DNA of 64,000 nt from Pseudomonas tumuqii (GTDB lineage: Bacteria; Pseudomonadota; Gammaproteobacteria; Pseudomonadales; Pseudomonadaceae): positions 186,001-250,000 of the forward strand of contig NZ_JAAOJA010000001.1 of the NCBI RefSeq assembly GCF_013184545.1, read 5' to 3'. The notes beneath the pieces were generated by a model. That model made no database searches and was not told where the DNA came from. It was given only the letters and a program-made list of their open reading frames with translations. Shown here piece by piece: positions 52,241 to 60,815 of the stretch. Made by a program: the position numbers and the translations under genes. The stretch's first letter is position 1; each line of letters starts with the position of its first letter.

Positions 52241-54310
52241 TTATTCGTCGCCGGCGGAGAAGTCGTAGTCCATCGACTGGCTGGGGCCTTGCAGGTAGTG
52301 CCCCTGGATGTAGTTGACCCCGGCCTGCCAGAGCGTGGCCAGCACGCTGGCGCTCTCGATAAAGGGCACTATGGTCAGCTTGGCCTGGGCGTGCAGGCTG
52401 GCCAGCAGGGTTTTCAGGGCTTCCTGGCTCTCTGGGGTGGACAGGTCCTGGGAGAAGGAACCGTCGATCTTGACGAAGTCGATGTGCAGGTGCTTGAGGG
52501 TGTTGAAGGGGTTGATCGCGCAACCGAACTGGCTGAGCGCCACCTTGCAGTGCAGTTCGCTCAAGCCCAGGGTCAGCGCCTTGGCCTGCTTGAGGTAGGC
52601 GATGGTATCAGGTTCGTTGAGCTGGAAGACCAGCGCATCCGAGGGCAGGCGTGCCGCCTTCAAGGCCACGCTGAGCCACGGCAGCAGGGTCTGATCCTGC
52701 AGGCTGGCGCTCGACAGATGGACGAACAGGTGGGTGTTGTGGCCCTTGTTGCGGTGGTCGGCGAGCAGCTTGATCGAGTTGAGGATCACCCAGCGGTCGA
52801 TCTTCTCGCCCAGGCCGGCCTCTTTGGCGGCGTTGAGGAATTCGTCCGGCGGCACCTCTTCGCCTTGCGGGCTGAGCAGGCGCAGCAAGACTTCATAGTA
52901 TTCATGGCTGTCGCCGCGCAGGCTGATGATCGGCTGGAACAGCAGGCGGAAGCTGTTGTGTTCCAATGCCTGCTGCACCATGGCGACTATGTTGCCGCGG
53001 CTGGCCGCCGCGGCCAGTTCATCGCCAGGGTTGAACAGCTTGAGTGCATTGCCCCGGTCCAGTTCGTCGGCGCAACGCTGGGCGCGGTCGACCACTTCCT
53101 GGGCTTTCGAGGTTTTCTCGTTAAGCCCGGCAACGCCAATCGACAGGGTGCTCTGCGCCGTGCGGCCGTTGATGTCGAACAGGTTGCTTTCGACCTTTTT
53201 CAACAGGCTCGCCAGCTCGGCTTCGGTTTGCTCCGGGGTCTTCCCGGGCTGCAGGACGGTGAATACATCGTCGCCAAAGCGCGCCAGTTGCGCCTCGTGG
53301 CTGAAGTGACCGCGCAGCAGGCTGGCCAGGTCGGTGAGCAGCAGGTCGATTCCCGCCAGGCCGACTTCTGCCAGCAGGCTGGCGTAACGGTCGATGCGGA
53401 TATAGGCCAGGCTGGCCGGCTGGCCGGCATTCACCGCGCGCTCGGCGGCGGCATCCATCAGGCCGAGGAAATAGCTGCGGTTGTACAGGCCGGTGACCAG
53501 ATCCTGGCTGCTGATCTCGCGCAGCTTCTCTTCCAGTTCGGCGTTGCCACTTTCTGCGTGAATCACCACCTGAATGCAGGGCTCGCCATCGTAGGTGGCC
53601 GGCGAAAAATTCATGCGCACCGGGACGGTCTGGCCGCTGGCCCGAACGCCGGTGCAGGTCAGTTCGGCATTGCCTTCGACGCTCTGGTAGTTCTTCAGGA
53701 AGTCCTTGAAGCTGCTCTGGTCGGCACTGGCGATCAGGTCGATCATCGGCATGCCTTCCAGCTCATCGCCATCCTGGTAGGCGAAGAGTTCGAGGTAGGC
53801 GCGGTTGGCATAGATATGCATGCCGTCATGCACGTAGGTAATCGCATCGACCGAGCTGTCGAGCAGCAACTGGCAGCGCTTTTCCGCCTCGCGCAGGGCC
53901 ACTTCGGCGGCACGCCGGGCGCGGCGCTCTTCGAGGTTGGCCAGTTCGCGTTTGGCCACCAGTACCAGGCGCTCGTCTTCGCCTTGCGGCAGCGCATCCT
54001 GAGCGCCCAGCGTCAGGGCTTCGGTGATGCTGTCGGAGTCGTTGTCGGCCAGTAGCTGGATGACGGGAATATCTTTTGCCTGGCGGCGAATGGCGTTGAT
54101 CGCCTCGCTCGGGTCGAGGTGTTCGCTGCTGGGCGCACAGATCAACAGATCCCAGCTTTGCTGCAGGGTTTCGGCCAGATCATCGCTGGAGGTCAGGCGA
54201 TGCACGCGCGTGGCGCGGCCGGAATTGCGGAACAGGCTGACGAGACGCTCGGCCTCGTTCTGCGAGTCTTCGAGGATCAGCAGGCGAATGGTTTTTTTTT
54301 CGATGGCCAT
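52241..54310 (-). CDS. fimX: Twitching-motility c-di-GMP receptor FimX (REC-PAS-GGDEF-EAL, degenerate)
   Basis: 689 residues from ATG 54310 (P. aeruginosa FimX has 691); a TTG four codons upstream is less likely. Domains: REC-like (6-125), PAS (about 140-260), GGDEF (about 280-420) and EAL (about 435-685). The GGDEF motif reads FGDDVF and EAL reads EVL, so both active sites are degenerate as in known FimX, which binds c-di-GMP in its EAL domain and promotes type IV pilus assembly. A nine-A tract covers codons 4-7. The PilZ-like gene lies just upstream on the same strand. Confidence 0.93.
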   Translation of the reverse strand: MAIEKKTIRLLILEDSQNEAERLVSLFRNSGRATRVHRLTSSDDLAETLQQSWDLLICAPSSEHLDPSEAINAIRRQAKDIPVIQLLADNDSDSITEALTLGAQDALPQGEDERLVLVAKRELANLEERRARRAAEVALREAEKRCQLLLDSSVDAITYVHDGMHIYANRAYLELFAYQDGDELEGMPMIDLIASADQSSFKDFLKNYQSVEGNAELTCTGVRASGQTVPVRMNFSPATYDGEPCIQVVIHAESGNAELEEKLREISSQDLVTGLYNRSYFLGLMDAAAERAVNAGQPASLAYIRIDRYASLLAEVGLAGIDLLLTDLASLLRGHFSHEAQLARFGDDVFTVLQPGKTPEQTEAELASLLKKVESNLFDINGRTAQSTLSIGVAGLNEKTSKAQEVVDRAQRCADELDRGNALKLFNPGDELAAAASRGNIVAMVQQALEHNSFRLLFQPIISLRGDSHEYYEVLLRLLSPQGEEVPPDEFLNAAKEAGLGEKIDRWVILNSIKLLADHRNKGHNTHLFVHLSSASLQDQTLLPWLSVALKAARLPSDALVFQLNEPDTIAYLKQAKALTLGLSELHCKVALSQFGCAINPFNTLKHLHIDFVKIDGSFSQDLSTPESQEALKTLLASLHAQAKLTIVPFIESASVLATLWQAGVNYIQGHYLQGPSQSMDYDFSAGDE

Positions 54311-54373
54311 ATCAGGGGTCAAATCTGCGGCAAACGGGCGCGAAAAGGCGACGAAAATTGATGTGCCGGCAAT

Positions 54374-56179
54374 CTACAGCGACTTCCATAGTGAGTCAAA
54401 GTCTTCCTCCCCGCTGGCGCCTTGGCTGCCTTGGGTTGTGACGGGTTTCCCTGGGTCGGCGGGTTTCTGTTCGACATTGCGGTATTCGAACTGATTGAAG
54501 CTGCCGGTGCTGGTTTTTCGCTGGCTGAGCACGGCGCGGCGTTCTGTCCCATTGAGGTTGATCATCACCTTGTTGCCTTCCTGGAAGGGCAGGCGTGGGG
54601 TGATCAGGGTGGCGGGTCGGGAGATCGCGCTGATTTCCGGCAGCAGCAGCGTGCGCAGGTATTGGCTGTTCTGTTCGGCCCGGCGCAGCAGTTGCAGGCC
54701 GCAAGCTTGTGCATGCGGGGCGATCAGTTCGATGCCCATCTGCGTGCCGCCGCCGCGTACCTGGCGAATCCAGCGCACCACGGCGACGCTCCAGCCCTGT
54801 TCCGGTGAATCCTGTACGCCGAGCAGTTCGCCGGCTTGCAGTTGGCTCGGCACTTCTTTGGGCCAGGACAGGCAGTAGCCGCCCGGGCTGTGGTTGACGA
54901 TCGGCAGGGCGAAGGTCGGGTAGCTCTCGGCGTCGGCGGACTCTGTCTGCCTGTCTTGATTGGCGGTTTTGCTGTACTGGATTTCTTCGAAGGGCAGCTT
55001 GCTGTCCCAGTTGGAACTCTTCTGGGTGTCGAAGGCTTTCGACCAGACATCCTCGACACTGGCGTCGGGGTCGAATACCGCCGCCTTGGTTTCGCTCGGC
55101 TGTTGCAGGATCTCGTTGAAGGGGCGCTCATTTGCCAGGAAAAAGTGCAGCGCGCTCATGCCAATGCACAGGGTCATGTTGCCCTGGCCGTGGGTGCGAT
55201 TGAAGGTCCGCTCGGAGATGTCACCCCAGGCGGCGCTGAGGTGTTGCAGCATGTCCAGGCTGAACCCTTCGGGTACCAGCAGGCGTGACTGGCCGGCATC
55301 CTCGGCAGGCAGCAACAGGTACTCCTGGATCGCCTCGACCAGCCGGTGTGGGTCGATGCCCAACGCGTTGGGCAGCTCTTTGTCCTGAAACAGCGAGGTG
55401 TAGCGCGGCGGACCATCCACTTGCGGGGCCAGCGCGAACAGGCTCGAAGGTGCATCGCCGGCTTGCAGGCTGACCAGCGCGCTCCAGGGTTCGAGGACTT
55501 CGGCGAGGCGCGCGATACCGTTCTGGCGCATCTGGTTGCAGCGGGCGCAGCCGAGCAGCAAGGCGACCACATAGCTCTGCTCGGTGCTCATGGCTTTAGT
55601 GTGGCGGGCCAGCGGATCGCGGATCGCAAGCTTGTGCAGGCGCCGCTCGCGGGCGATCTGGTAGATCTGGTGCAGCTCCAGCCAGAGGCCTTCAGGCACC
55701 GGGCAATACAATTGGCTGGCGCGAATCAGTGGGCCGCACAGGCTGTGGGTGGCACGCTGCAGGGCGACGCTCAGCAGTGGGTTGCGCTCGCTATTATTTT
55801 GCGGGGCCAGGCTGGCAATGATCAGCTTGTAACCGACGGCCAGATGGTTTTGCAGGGCCTGACAGAGATTGGCCACCTTGCGTGGGCGTTCATCGAGGAC
55901 AATCGCCTGATTGAGGAAATGCCGTTCCAGGTGTTTACAGACGAAATACACCTCCGGGCGCAACAACTCCAGCAGCTGCAGGCGGTTATCCGACGCGGTG
56001 CGCAACTGGTTGAGCTCGATCAGGGCCTGGTAAAGCTGGCGGGCGGTTTCTCCGATATTGGCTTTTGGCAGGTTGGCGATCCAGCGCTTGAGGTCGCGCG
56101 GGCTGGCATCGCAGAAAGACAGGCTTGGCTTCTGCGGCGTGGGAACGCGGAGCAGTAGGTGGGAATTCTGTTTATCCAT
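54374..56179 (-). CDS. FimX-linked protein with PilZ-like domain (FimW-like)
   Basis: 601 residues, 63 nt upstream of fimX on the same strand. The first 400 residues are helical and not recognised. Around residue 427 VNHSPGGYCLSWP fits the PilZ D/NxSxxG motif; the RxxxR that usually precedes it is not obvious. The downstream part to about 520 looks like a beta-barrel. It corresponds to PA4958, which I recall as FimW, a c-di-GMP effector for surface attachment in P. aeruginosa; that link is from memory. Probably acts with FimX on type IV pili. Confidence 0.75.
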   Translation of the reverse strand: MDKQNSHLLLRVPTPQKPSLSFCDASPRDLKRWIANLPKANIGETARQLYQALIELNQLRTASDNRLQLLELLRPEVYFVCKHLERHFLNQAIVLDERPRKVANLCQALQNHLAVGYKLIIASLAPQNNSERNPLLSVALQRATHSLCGPLIRASQLYCPVPEGLWLELHQIYQIARERRLHKLAIRDPLARHTKAMSTEQSYVVALLLGCARCNQMRQNGIARLAEVLEPWSALVSLQAGDAPSSLFALAPQVDGPPRYTSLFQDKELPNALGIDPHRLVEAIQEYLLLPAEDAGQSRLLVPEGFSLDMLQHLSAAWGDISERTFNRTHGQGNMTLCIGMSALHFFLANERPFNEILQQPSETKAAVFDPDASVEDVWSKAFDTQKSSNWDSKLPFEEIQYSKTANQDRQTESADAESYPTFALPIVNHSPGGYCLSWPKEVPSQLQAGELLGVQDSPEQGWSVAVVRWIRQVRGGGTQMGIELIAPHAQACGLQLLRRAEQNSQYLRTLLLPEISAISRPATLITPRLPFQEGNKVMINLNGTERRAVLSQRKTSTGSFNQFEYRNVEQKPADPGKPVTTQGSQGASGEEDFDSLWKSL

Positions 56180-56406
56180 CTAGCTTGGATACTCCAGCGC
56201 CCGGAGCTCGGCCGAGTCATTCTCTTGATGATCAATGTGGCAAACTTTAGCAGTATCTGGCCGAGGCCGCAGCCTTGCATCGGCAGGCGTGCTTGAGTGG
56301 TGCGCCGCTGCCCGCTCTGTCTGGCGGGCAGTGGTATTTGTCGGGTGTGCAGCCGTGCAAGTGGCTCGATCGGCAGCACCTTGTCCGCGTCCGGGTATTG
56401 TGCGGA

Positions 56407-57270
56407 TTAGCCGATCTGGCTAGTGCCGATGCTTTGCCCCATCTGCACGCTGCTGTTGGCGCCCAGGTTTTGCGCCCAGCTCACCTGGTCCGGGCCGAAC
56501 AATACGATAGCCGTCGAACCCAGTTTGAAGCGGCCCAGTTCCGCACCCTGGTCCAGGGTGATGGGCGCGCGCGCTGCCTCGTCATAGCGGACGCTTTTCA
56601 GCTGGCGCTTGGGTGGCGTGACCAGACCGGCCCAGACGGTTTCGATCGACGCGACGATCATCGCGCCGACCAGTACCACGGCCATCGGCCCACGCTCGGT
56701 GTCGAACAGGCAGACGACCCGCTCGTTGCGGGCGAACAGCTCAGGGACGTTTTCCGCGGTGGTCTGGTTGACCGAGAACAGCCGCCCCGGCACGTAGACC
56801 ATTTCCCGCAGGGTGCCGGCCAGCGGCATGTGCACACGGTGGTAGTCCTTGGGCGACAGATAAATGGTCGCGAATTCTCCGCCCATGAACGGGCTGGCAC
56901 GTTCACTGTCGCCACCGAGCAGTTCGAGCGCGCTGAAGCTCTGGCCCTTGGCCTGGAATATCCGGCCGTGCTCGATCTTGCCCAGTTGGCTGACGGCGCC
57001 GTCGGCCGGGCTGAGGATCGCGCCAGGGGTGCTGTCGAGTGGGCGCGCACCCTCTTTCAGGGCGCGGGTGAAGAACGCGTTGAAGTGCTCGAAGGCGCTC
57101 GGGTCTTCTATCTGCGCCTCGCTCATGTCGACCTGGTAGCGCTTGGCGAACCAGGTGATCAGGCGGTTCTTGAACCAGGCGGTGCGGCACTCGGCGGCGC
57201 AGCCGATCAGGCGCGACAGCAGGTGGTGCGGCAGCAGGTACTGGCTGAGGATGAACAGGCGTTGTTTCAT
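56407..57270 (-). CDS. psd: Phosphatidylserine decarboxylase proenzyme
   Basis: 287 residues from ATG 57270; an in-frame start at 57297 is less likely. The proenzyme cleaves itself at LGST (Ser252), turning the serine into the pyruvoyl group. Also visible are FFTRALKEGARPLD, SPADGAVSQLGKIE and YHRVHMPLAGTLREMVYVPG. Psd makes phosphatidylethanolamine at the inner membrane. It lies 51 nt downstream of rhdA on the same strand. Confidence 0.95.
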   Translation of the reverse strand: MKQRLFILSQYLLPHHLLSRLIGCAAECRTAWFKNRLITWFAKRYQVDMSEAQIEDPSAFEHFNAFFTRALKEGARPLDSTPGAILSPADGAVSQLGKIEHGRIFQAKGQSFSALELLGGDSERASPFMGGEFATIYLSPKDYHRVHMPLAGTLREMVYVPGRLFSVNQTTAENVPELFARNERVVCLFDTERGPMAVVLVGAMIVASIETVWAGLVTPPKRQLKSVRYDEAARAPITLDQGAELGRFKLGSTAIVLFGPDQVSWAQNLGANSSVQMGQSIGTSQIG

Positions 57271-57321
57271 GGGTGTTCCTTGAAGATTCGATGGCATGCG
57301 GATGGCAGCTACTTCGCTGGC

Positions 57322-58137
57322 TCAGCGTTCGACTGGGGTGTCGGGATGGTTGCCCCACTCGCCCCAGGAGCCGGCGTAGGCCTTGACCCGCGGATAGCCG
57401 AGTGCCTTGGCCACCAGGTAGGTGAAGCCGGAGCGGTGGTGCGTCTGGCAGTGGGTGATGATTTCCTTGTCCGGGCTGATGCCGAGGCTGGCGAGCAGCG
57501 CAGGCATGTCCCGGCGAATGCGCAAGGCGCGGGCGGGATCCATGCCGGCAGTCCACTCGAAGTTGACTGCGCCAGGAATGTGCCCGGCTTTGGCGGCAAA
57601 GGCCTTTTCGCCACGGTATTCGGCGGGCGAGCGGGCATCCCAGATCGCCAGGTCGGCGGCGCCCAGGCGGCTTTGCAGGTATTCGCGGCTGGCGGTCGGG
57701 CCGTCGTCGAGTGTCAGCGTGAGCGGGCCGGCGCAGGCGGCGGGCTGCTCGGTGCTGAGAGGGCGATCCTCGGCCAACCAGGCCTGCAGGCCGCCGTCGA
57801 GGTAGTGGTAATGGCGGTGGCCGAGCACATCCAGCAGCCAGATGAAGCGCCCGGCCCAGCCACCACCTTCATCGTCGTAGACTACATAGACGGCGCTCGG
57901 GTTATGGCCCAGCTCGGCGAATAGCTGTTCGAGTTGGGCGAGTTCCGGCAGCAGGCCGGGCGCCGGAGGCTGGCCCAGTTGGGTGCGTTTGGGATCGACG
58001 AAGCGTGCGCCGGGAATGTGGCCGGCGGCATAGCGCGCAGCGCTGGTCAGGTCGACCAGAATCAGTTCGGGAGCCGCCAGGCGCTCGGCCAGTTCGGCCG
58101 GTTCGATAACCAATGGCAACGCAGCGAAGGCAGTCAT
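57322..58137 (-). CDS. rhdA: Thiosulfate sulfurtransferase (tandem rhodanese)
   Basis: 271 residues from ATG 58137; ATG 58152 would add five. Two rhodanese domains. The first, inactive domain has VDLTSAARYAAGHIPGARFV; the second has the active loop CQTHHRSG with Cys230, the same loop, number and length as Azotobacter vinelandii RhdA. It transfers sulfane sulfur, for example from thiosulfate to cyanide or thiols, and in Azotobacter helps protect Fe-S enzymes. GSWGEWGNHPDTPVE is the characteristic C-terminus. Confidence 0.95.
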   Translation of the reverse strand: MTAFAALPLVIEPAELAERLAAPELILVDLTSAARYAAGHIPGARFVDPKRTQLGQPPAPGLLPELAQLEQLFAELGHNPSAVYVVYDDEGGGWAGRFIWLLDVLGHRHYHYLDGGLQAWLAEDRPLSTEQPAACAGPLTLTLDDGPTASREYLQSRLGAADLAIWDARSPAEYRGEKAFAAKAGHIPGAVNFEWTAGMDPARALRIRRDMPALLASLGISPDKEIITHCQTHHRSGFTYLVAKALGYPRVKAYAGSWGEWGNHPDTPVER

Positions 58138-58194
58138 GCTGGGCCTCTTCATTAATGGAGAAAGGGGCGGATTGTAACGGAAAGCCTAACGCTC

Positions 58195-58313
58195 AGAGGG
58201 TGTGAAAATATCGAGCACCGTCGCGAGAGCGTCTCCCGGTGCTCGCGTAGCGCAATGCAAGCAGCGGGCGCCAGGAGACGGTCGCAGTAGGCGGGAGTTT
58301 TTTCACAACCTCT
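58195..58313. mobile_element. MITE-like element, 119 bp, with 14-bp terminal inverted repeats
   Basis: AGAGGGTGTGAAAA (58195-58208) and TTTTCACAACCTCT (58300-58313) are inverted repeats with one mismatch in 14. The inside (GC-rich, with partly complementary segments such as GCGTCTCCCGG and GGAGACGGTCGC) has no ORF. The right end supplies the last two codons and stop of the HDOD gene at 58303. No clear target duplication was found. Confidence 0.55.
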
Positions 58314-59838
58314 CACGTCTGGCAAAACTGTCCAGGGCCCGTTGAATACATTGCGCGGTTTTACCGAAGGCTTGCACGCTGGCATCGCTGAGTACGGCGC
58401 CGGCCTGGTCGGCGACGATGACCATTACCACGCGCTCGTTGCTGGTCAGTGAGCGGATCAGCAGGTGCTCGCTGGGAAATAGCGCTTTCAGCGAGCCTGG
58501 CAGCAGGGCCGAGAATTGCGCGATATTGGCCGGCGTCAGACGCAGCTGTGCCGGTGCCTTGAGCAGGCGCCGCAGCACCTGGCTCTGCTGTGGGTCAATG
58601 ACCAGGGTGTTTGCCGACTTGTCCAGGCCGGTCTGTTGCTGTGCTTGCAGGCGGCTATGGCTGCGGTCGGCGAGGAGCAGTAGTACCCGCGACAGGCCGC
58701 AGGCCTGCAGGGCTTGAGTGGTGCTGGTGGTGAGCTGGTCGAGGCTGTGGAACGCACTCGGCTGCGCAAGCAATTGCGCGCAATGTTGCCGCCATCCCTG
58801 GTCTGCCGTCGTTGTCCTCGTTGCCGTCGCTGGTGAGGCGGGGGGCTTGCTGTGCAGGCGCCGAGCGTCCCAGGGCCAGAGCAACGCCTGGGCGGGATGC
58901 CAGAGTTCTGCCGTGGCTTGCTGGCGCGCACTCTGCGCGGCGTGCTGGTGAATCTGTTGCTGCACATCGCTCAACGGCAGTTGCAGGTAGAGCCCGGTCA
59001 GATGCTGCCAGCGCAGGCTGTGAGGGCTATTCCAGGCATGGTGGGCGGACAGCGCCAGGCCGTTGGCCAGCAGGATGCTGTTGGCTGGCTGGGTCAGCCA
59101 GCGCCGCAGAGGAATATCGGCATCGAGCATTTGCTGCTGGTGCAGCGGGTGTTGATTGTCGCGCGCGATGTGCAGCGCCTTGACCAGCTGGCGGCGATCG
59201 GCAACCAGCAGGCGGTAGCCTTGGATCACCCAGTCGGGCAGGCGCCAGCGCTCGGCCAAAGCCAGGCACAGGGTCAGCAGAGGCACGCCGAGCAGATCCT
59301 GCTCGACGGTGGCGGCCGGCTCGGCGTGGGCCAGCACGCGTTGCTCCCATTGCTCGAACAGCTCGGGATGGGCCACCAGCAACGACCAGATCGGCGCGAG
59401 AAACAACAGGCTGCCCCAGTGGATCTCCTGCCAGAGCCGCGCCAGACGCCCGCCGAACAGGCCGCTGGCTTGCTGGGTGGCATGTTGGCTGATCAGCTGG
59501 ATCTGCCGCAGCGCCAGGGGGATTTCCTCGAGGGGGCGAGCGGGTTGGCGTTGCACCAGCTCCAGGGTGCGCTGCAATCCCAGTCGACTGAGCGCGCTTT
59601 CCAGGCTTTCGGCGCAGGCGCTGAAACTGCCTGCCTGTCGATTGGCCTCCCGTAACACGCAGAGGGCCAGGGCCGGGCTTGCCTGCATCAACTCGGCTAT
59701 TTCACGCAGCGATCGGCGGCTGTCGGACAGGGCGCGACAGACAGTCAGGTGGTTTTCGACCGGCACCGGCAACAATTGCTTGTCCAGCCGTTCGAGCCAG
59801 TCTTCGAGGGTGCGCGGTAAGGGTTTGGCGGTGGGCAT
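58303..59838 (-). CDS. HDOD-domain protein
   Basis: 511 residues. The HDOD region covers roughly residues 20-290 (LLPVPVENHLTVCRALSDSR, REIAELMQASPALALCVLRE, ALSRLGLQRTLELVQ). HDOD proteins are regulatory relatives of HD phosphohydrolases without the metal pair and are linked to motility and c-di-GMP signalling. The C-terminal 150 residues (GLSRVLLLLADRSHSRLQAQ) may be GAF-like. It is divergent from motAB, as in P. aeruginosa (PA4955). The last two codons and stop are donated by an inverted-repeat element, so the C-terminus may differ from relatives. Confidence 0.8.
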   Translation of the reverse strand: MPTAKPLPRTLEDWLERLDKQLLPVPVENHLTVCRALSDSRRSLREIAELMQASPALALCVLREANRQAGSFSACAESLESALSRLGLQRTLELVQRQPARPLEEIPLALRQIQLISQHATQQASGLFGGRLARLWQEIHWGSLLFLAPIWSLLVAHPELFEQWEQRVLAHAEPAATVEQDLLGVPLLTLCLALAERWRLPDWVIQGYRLLVADRRQLVKALHIARDNQHPLHQQQMLDADIPLRRWLTQPANSILLANGLALSAHHAWNSPHSLRWQHLTGLYLQLPLSDVQQQIHQHAAQSARQQATAELWHPAQALLWPWDARRLHSKPPASPATATRTTTADQGWRQHCAQLLAQPSAFHSLDQLTTSTTQALQACGLSRVLLLLADRSHSRLQAQQQTGLDKSANTLVIDPQQSQVLRRLLKAPAQLRLTPANIAQFSALLPGSLKALFPSEHLLIRSLTSNERVVMVIVADQAGAVLSDASVQAFGKTAQCIQRALDSFARRERL

Positions 59839-59875
59839 CTGTGCTTAGCCATGCTGGCTTTTAGACTTAACTGGC

Positions 59876-59902
59876 TATAGTCTCGCGCATAAGTTCCGAT
59901 AA
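59876..59902 (+). promoter_or_regulatory. Sigma-28 (FliA)-like promoter of motAB
   Basis: TATA (59876-59879), 15 bp, TCCGATAA (59895-59902) compares with the FliA consensus TAAA-N15-GCCGATAA: one mismatch in each box and exact spacing. It lies 55 bp before the motA ATG. Flagellar stator genes are typical FliA targets. Confidence 0.6.
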
Positions 59903-59957
59903 ATAGAAGGGTTGTTTTGCATAACCCTCACTCCAGGCTCGCGCAAGTTTCCTCTCT

Positions 59958-60809
59958 ATGGCAAAAATCATTGGCATCATCGTTGTAATTGCTAGCGTGC
60001 TCGGCGGATTCATGCTGTCCGGCGGCCAGTTCATGGCGCTGGTGCATCCATTTGAAGTCTTGATCATTGGCGGCGCCGCGCTGGGGGCTTTTCTGCAGGC
60101 CAACCCGGGCAGCATGTTCATGCGCGTGTTCAAGAAGTCCTTGAGCATGTTCAGCTCGCGTTTCAGCCACGCCTACTACCTTGACGTGCTCAAGCTGGTC
60201 TACGAAATCCTCAACAAGAGCCGCCGCGAAGGCATGATGGCCATCGAGGCCGACATCGAGGAACCTTCGGCCAGCCCGATTTTCAGCAAGTATCCGAGCA
60301 TCCTCAAAGACGAGCGGATAACGGCCTATATCTGCGATTACCTGCGCATCATGTCCTCCGGCAATATGGCGCCGCATGAGCTGGAAGGCTTGTTCGACAT
60401 GGAGATCGCCAGCCTCAAGGAAGAGCTCGAGCATCCCTCTCATGCCGTGGCCAAGGTCGCCGATGGCATGCCGGCCATGGGTATCGTCGCCGCGGTGCTG
60501 GGGATCGTGATCACCATGTCGGTCCTTGCCGAAGCCGACAATGCCATGATCGGCTACAAGGTCGGTTCGGCGCTGGTCGGTACCTTCCTCGGCATTCTCG
60601 CCTCCTATGGTTTTTTCGGTCCGCTGGCCGCGGCGCTGGAGCATGACGCCAAGGAAGAGATCAACGTATTCGAAGCGATCAAGGCCGGCCTGGTCGCTTC
60701 GGCATCCGGCATGCCGCCCTCGCTGGCCGTCGAGTTCTCGCGCAAGGTGCTCTATCCGGCCCATCGCCCGAGCTTTTCCGAGCTCGAGCAGGCGATGCGC
60801 GGAAACTAA
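59958..60809 (+). CDS. motA: Flagellar motor stator protein MotA
   Basis: 283 residues, four membrane helices. MAKIIGIIVVIASVLGGFML and FMALVHPFEVLIIGGAALGA are the first two, and VADGMPAMGIVAAVLGIVIT with VGTFLGILASYGFFGPLAAA the last two. The cytoplasmic loop carries the rotor-contact charges. With MotB it forms the ion-driven stator. It is the A/B pair linked to the orn region in Pseudomonas, as distinct from motCD in the flagellar cluster. Six bases separate it from motB. Confidence 0.95.
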   Translation: MAKIIGIIVVIASVLGGFMLSGGQFMALVHPFEVLIIGGAALGAFLQANPGSMFMRVFKKSLSMFSSRFSHAYYLDVLKLVYEILNKSRREGMMAIEADIEEPSASPIFSKYPSILKDERITAYICDYLRIMSSGNMAPHELEGLFDMEIASLKEELEHPSHAVAKVADGMPAMGIVAAVLGIVITMSVLAEADNAMIGYKVGSALVGTFLGILASYGFFGPLAAALEHDAKEEINVFEAIKAGLVASASGMPPSLAVEFSRKVLYPAHRPSFSELEQAMRGN

Positions 60810-60815
60810 CGGAAA

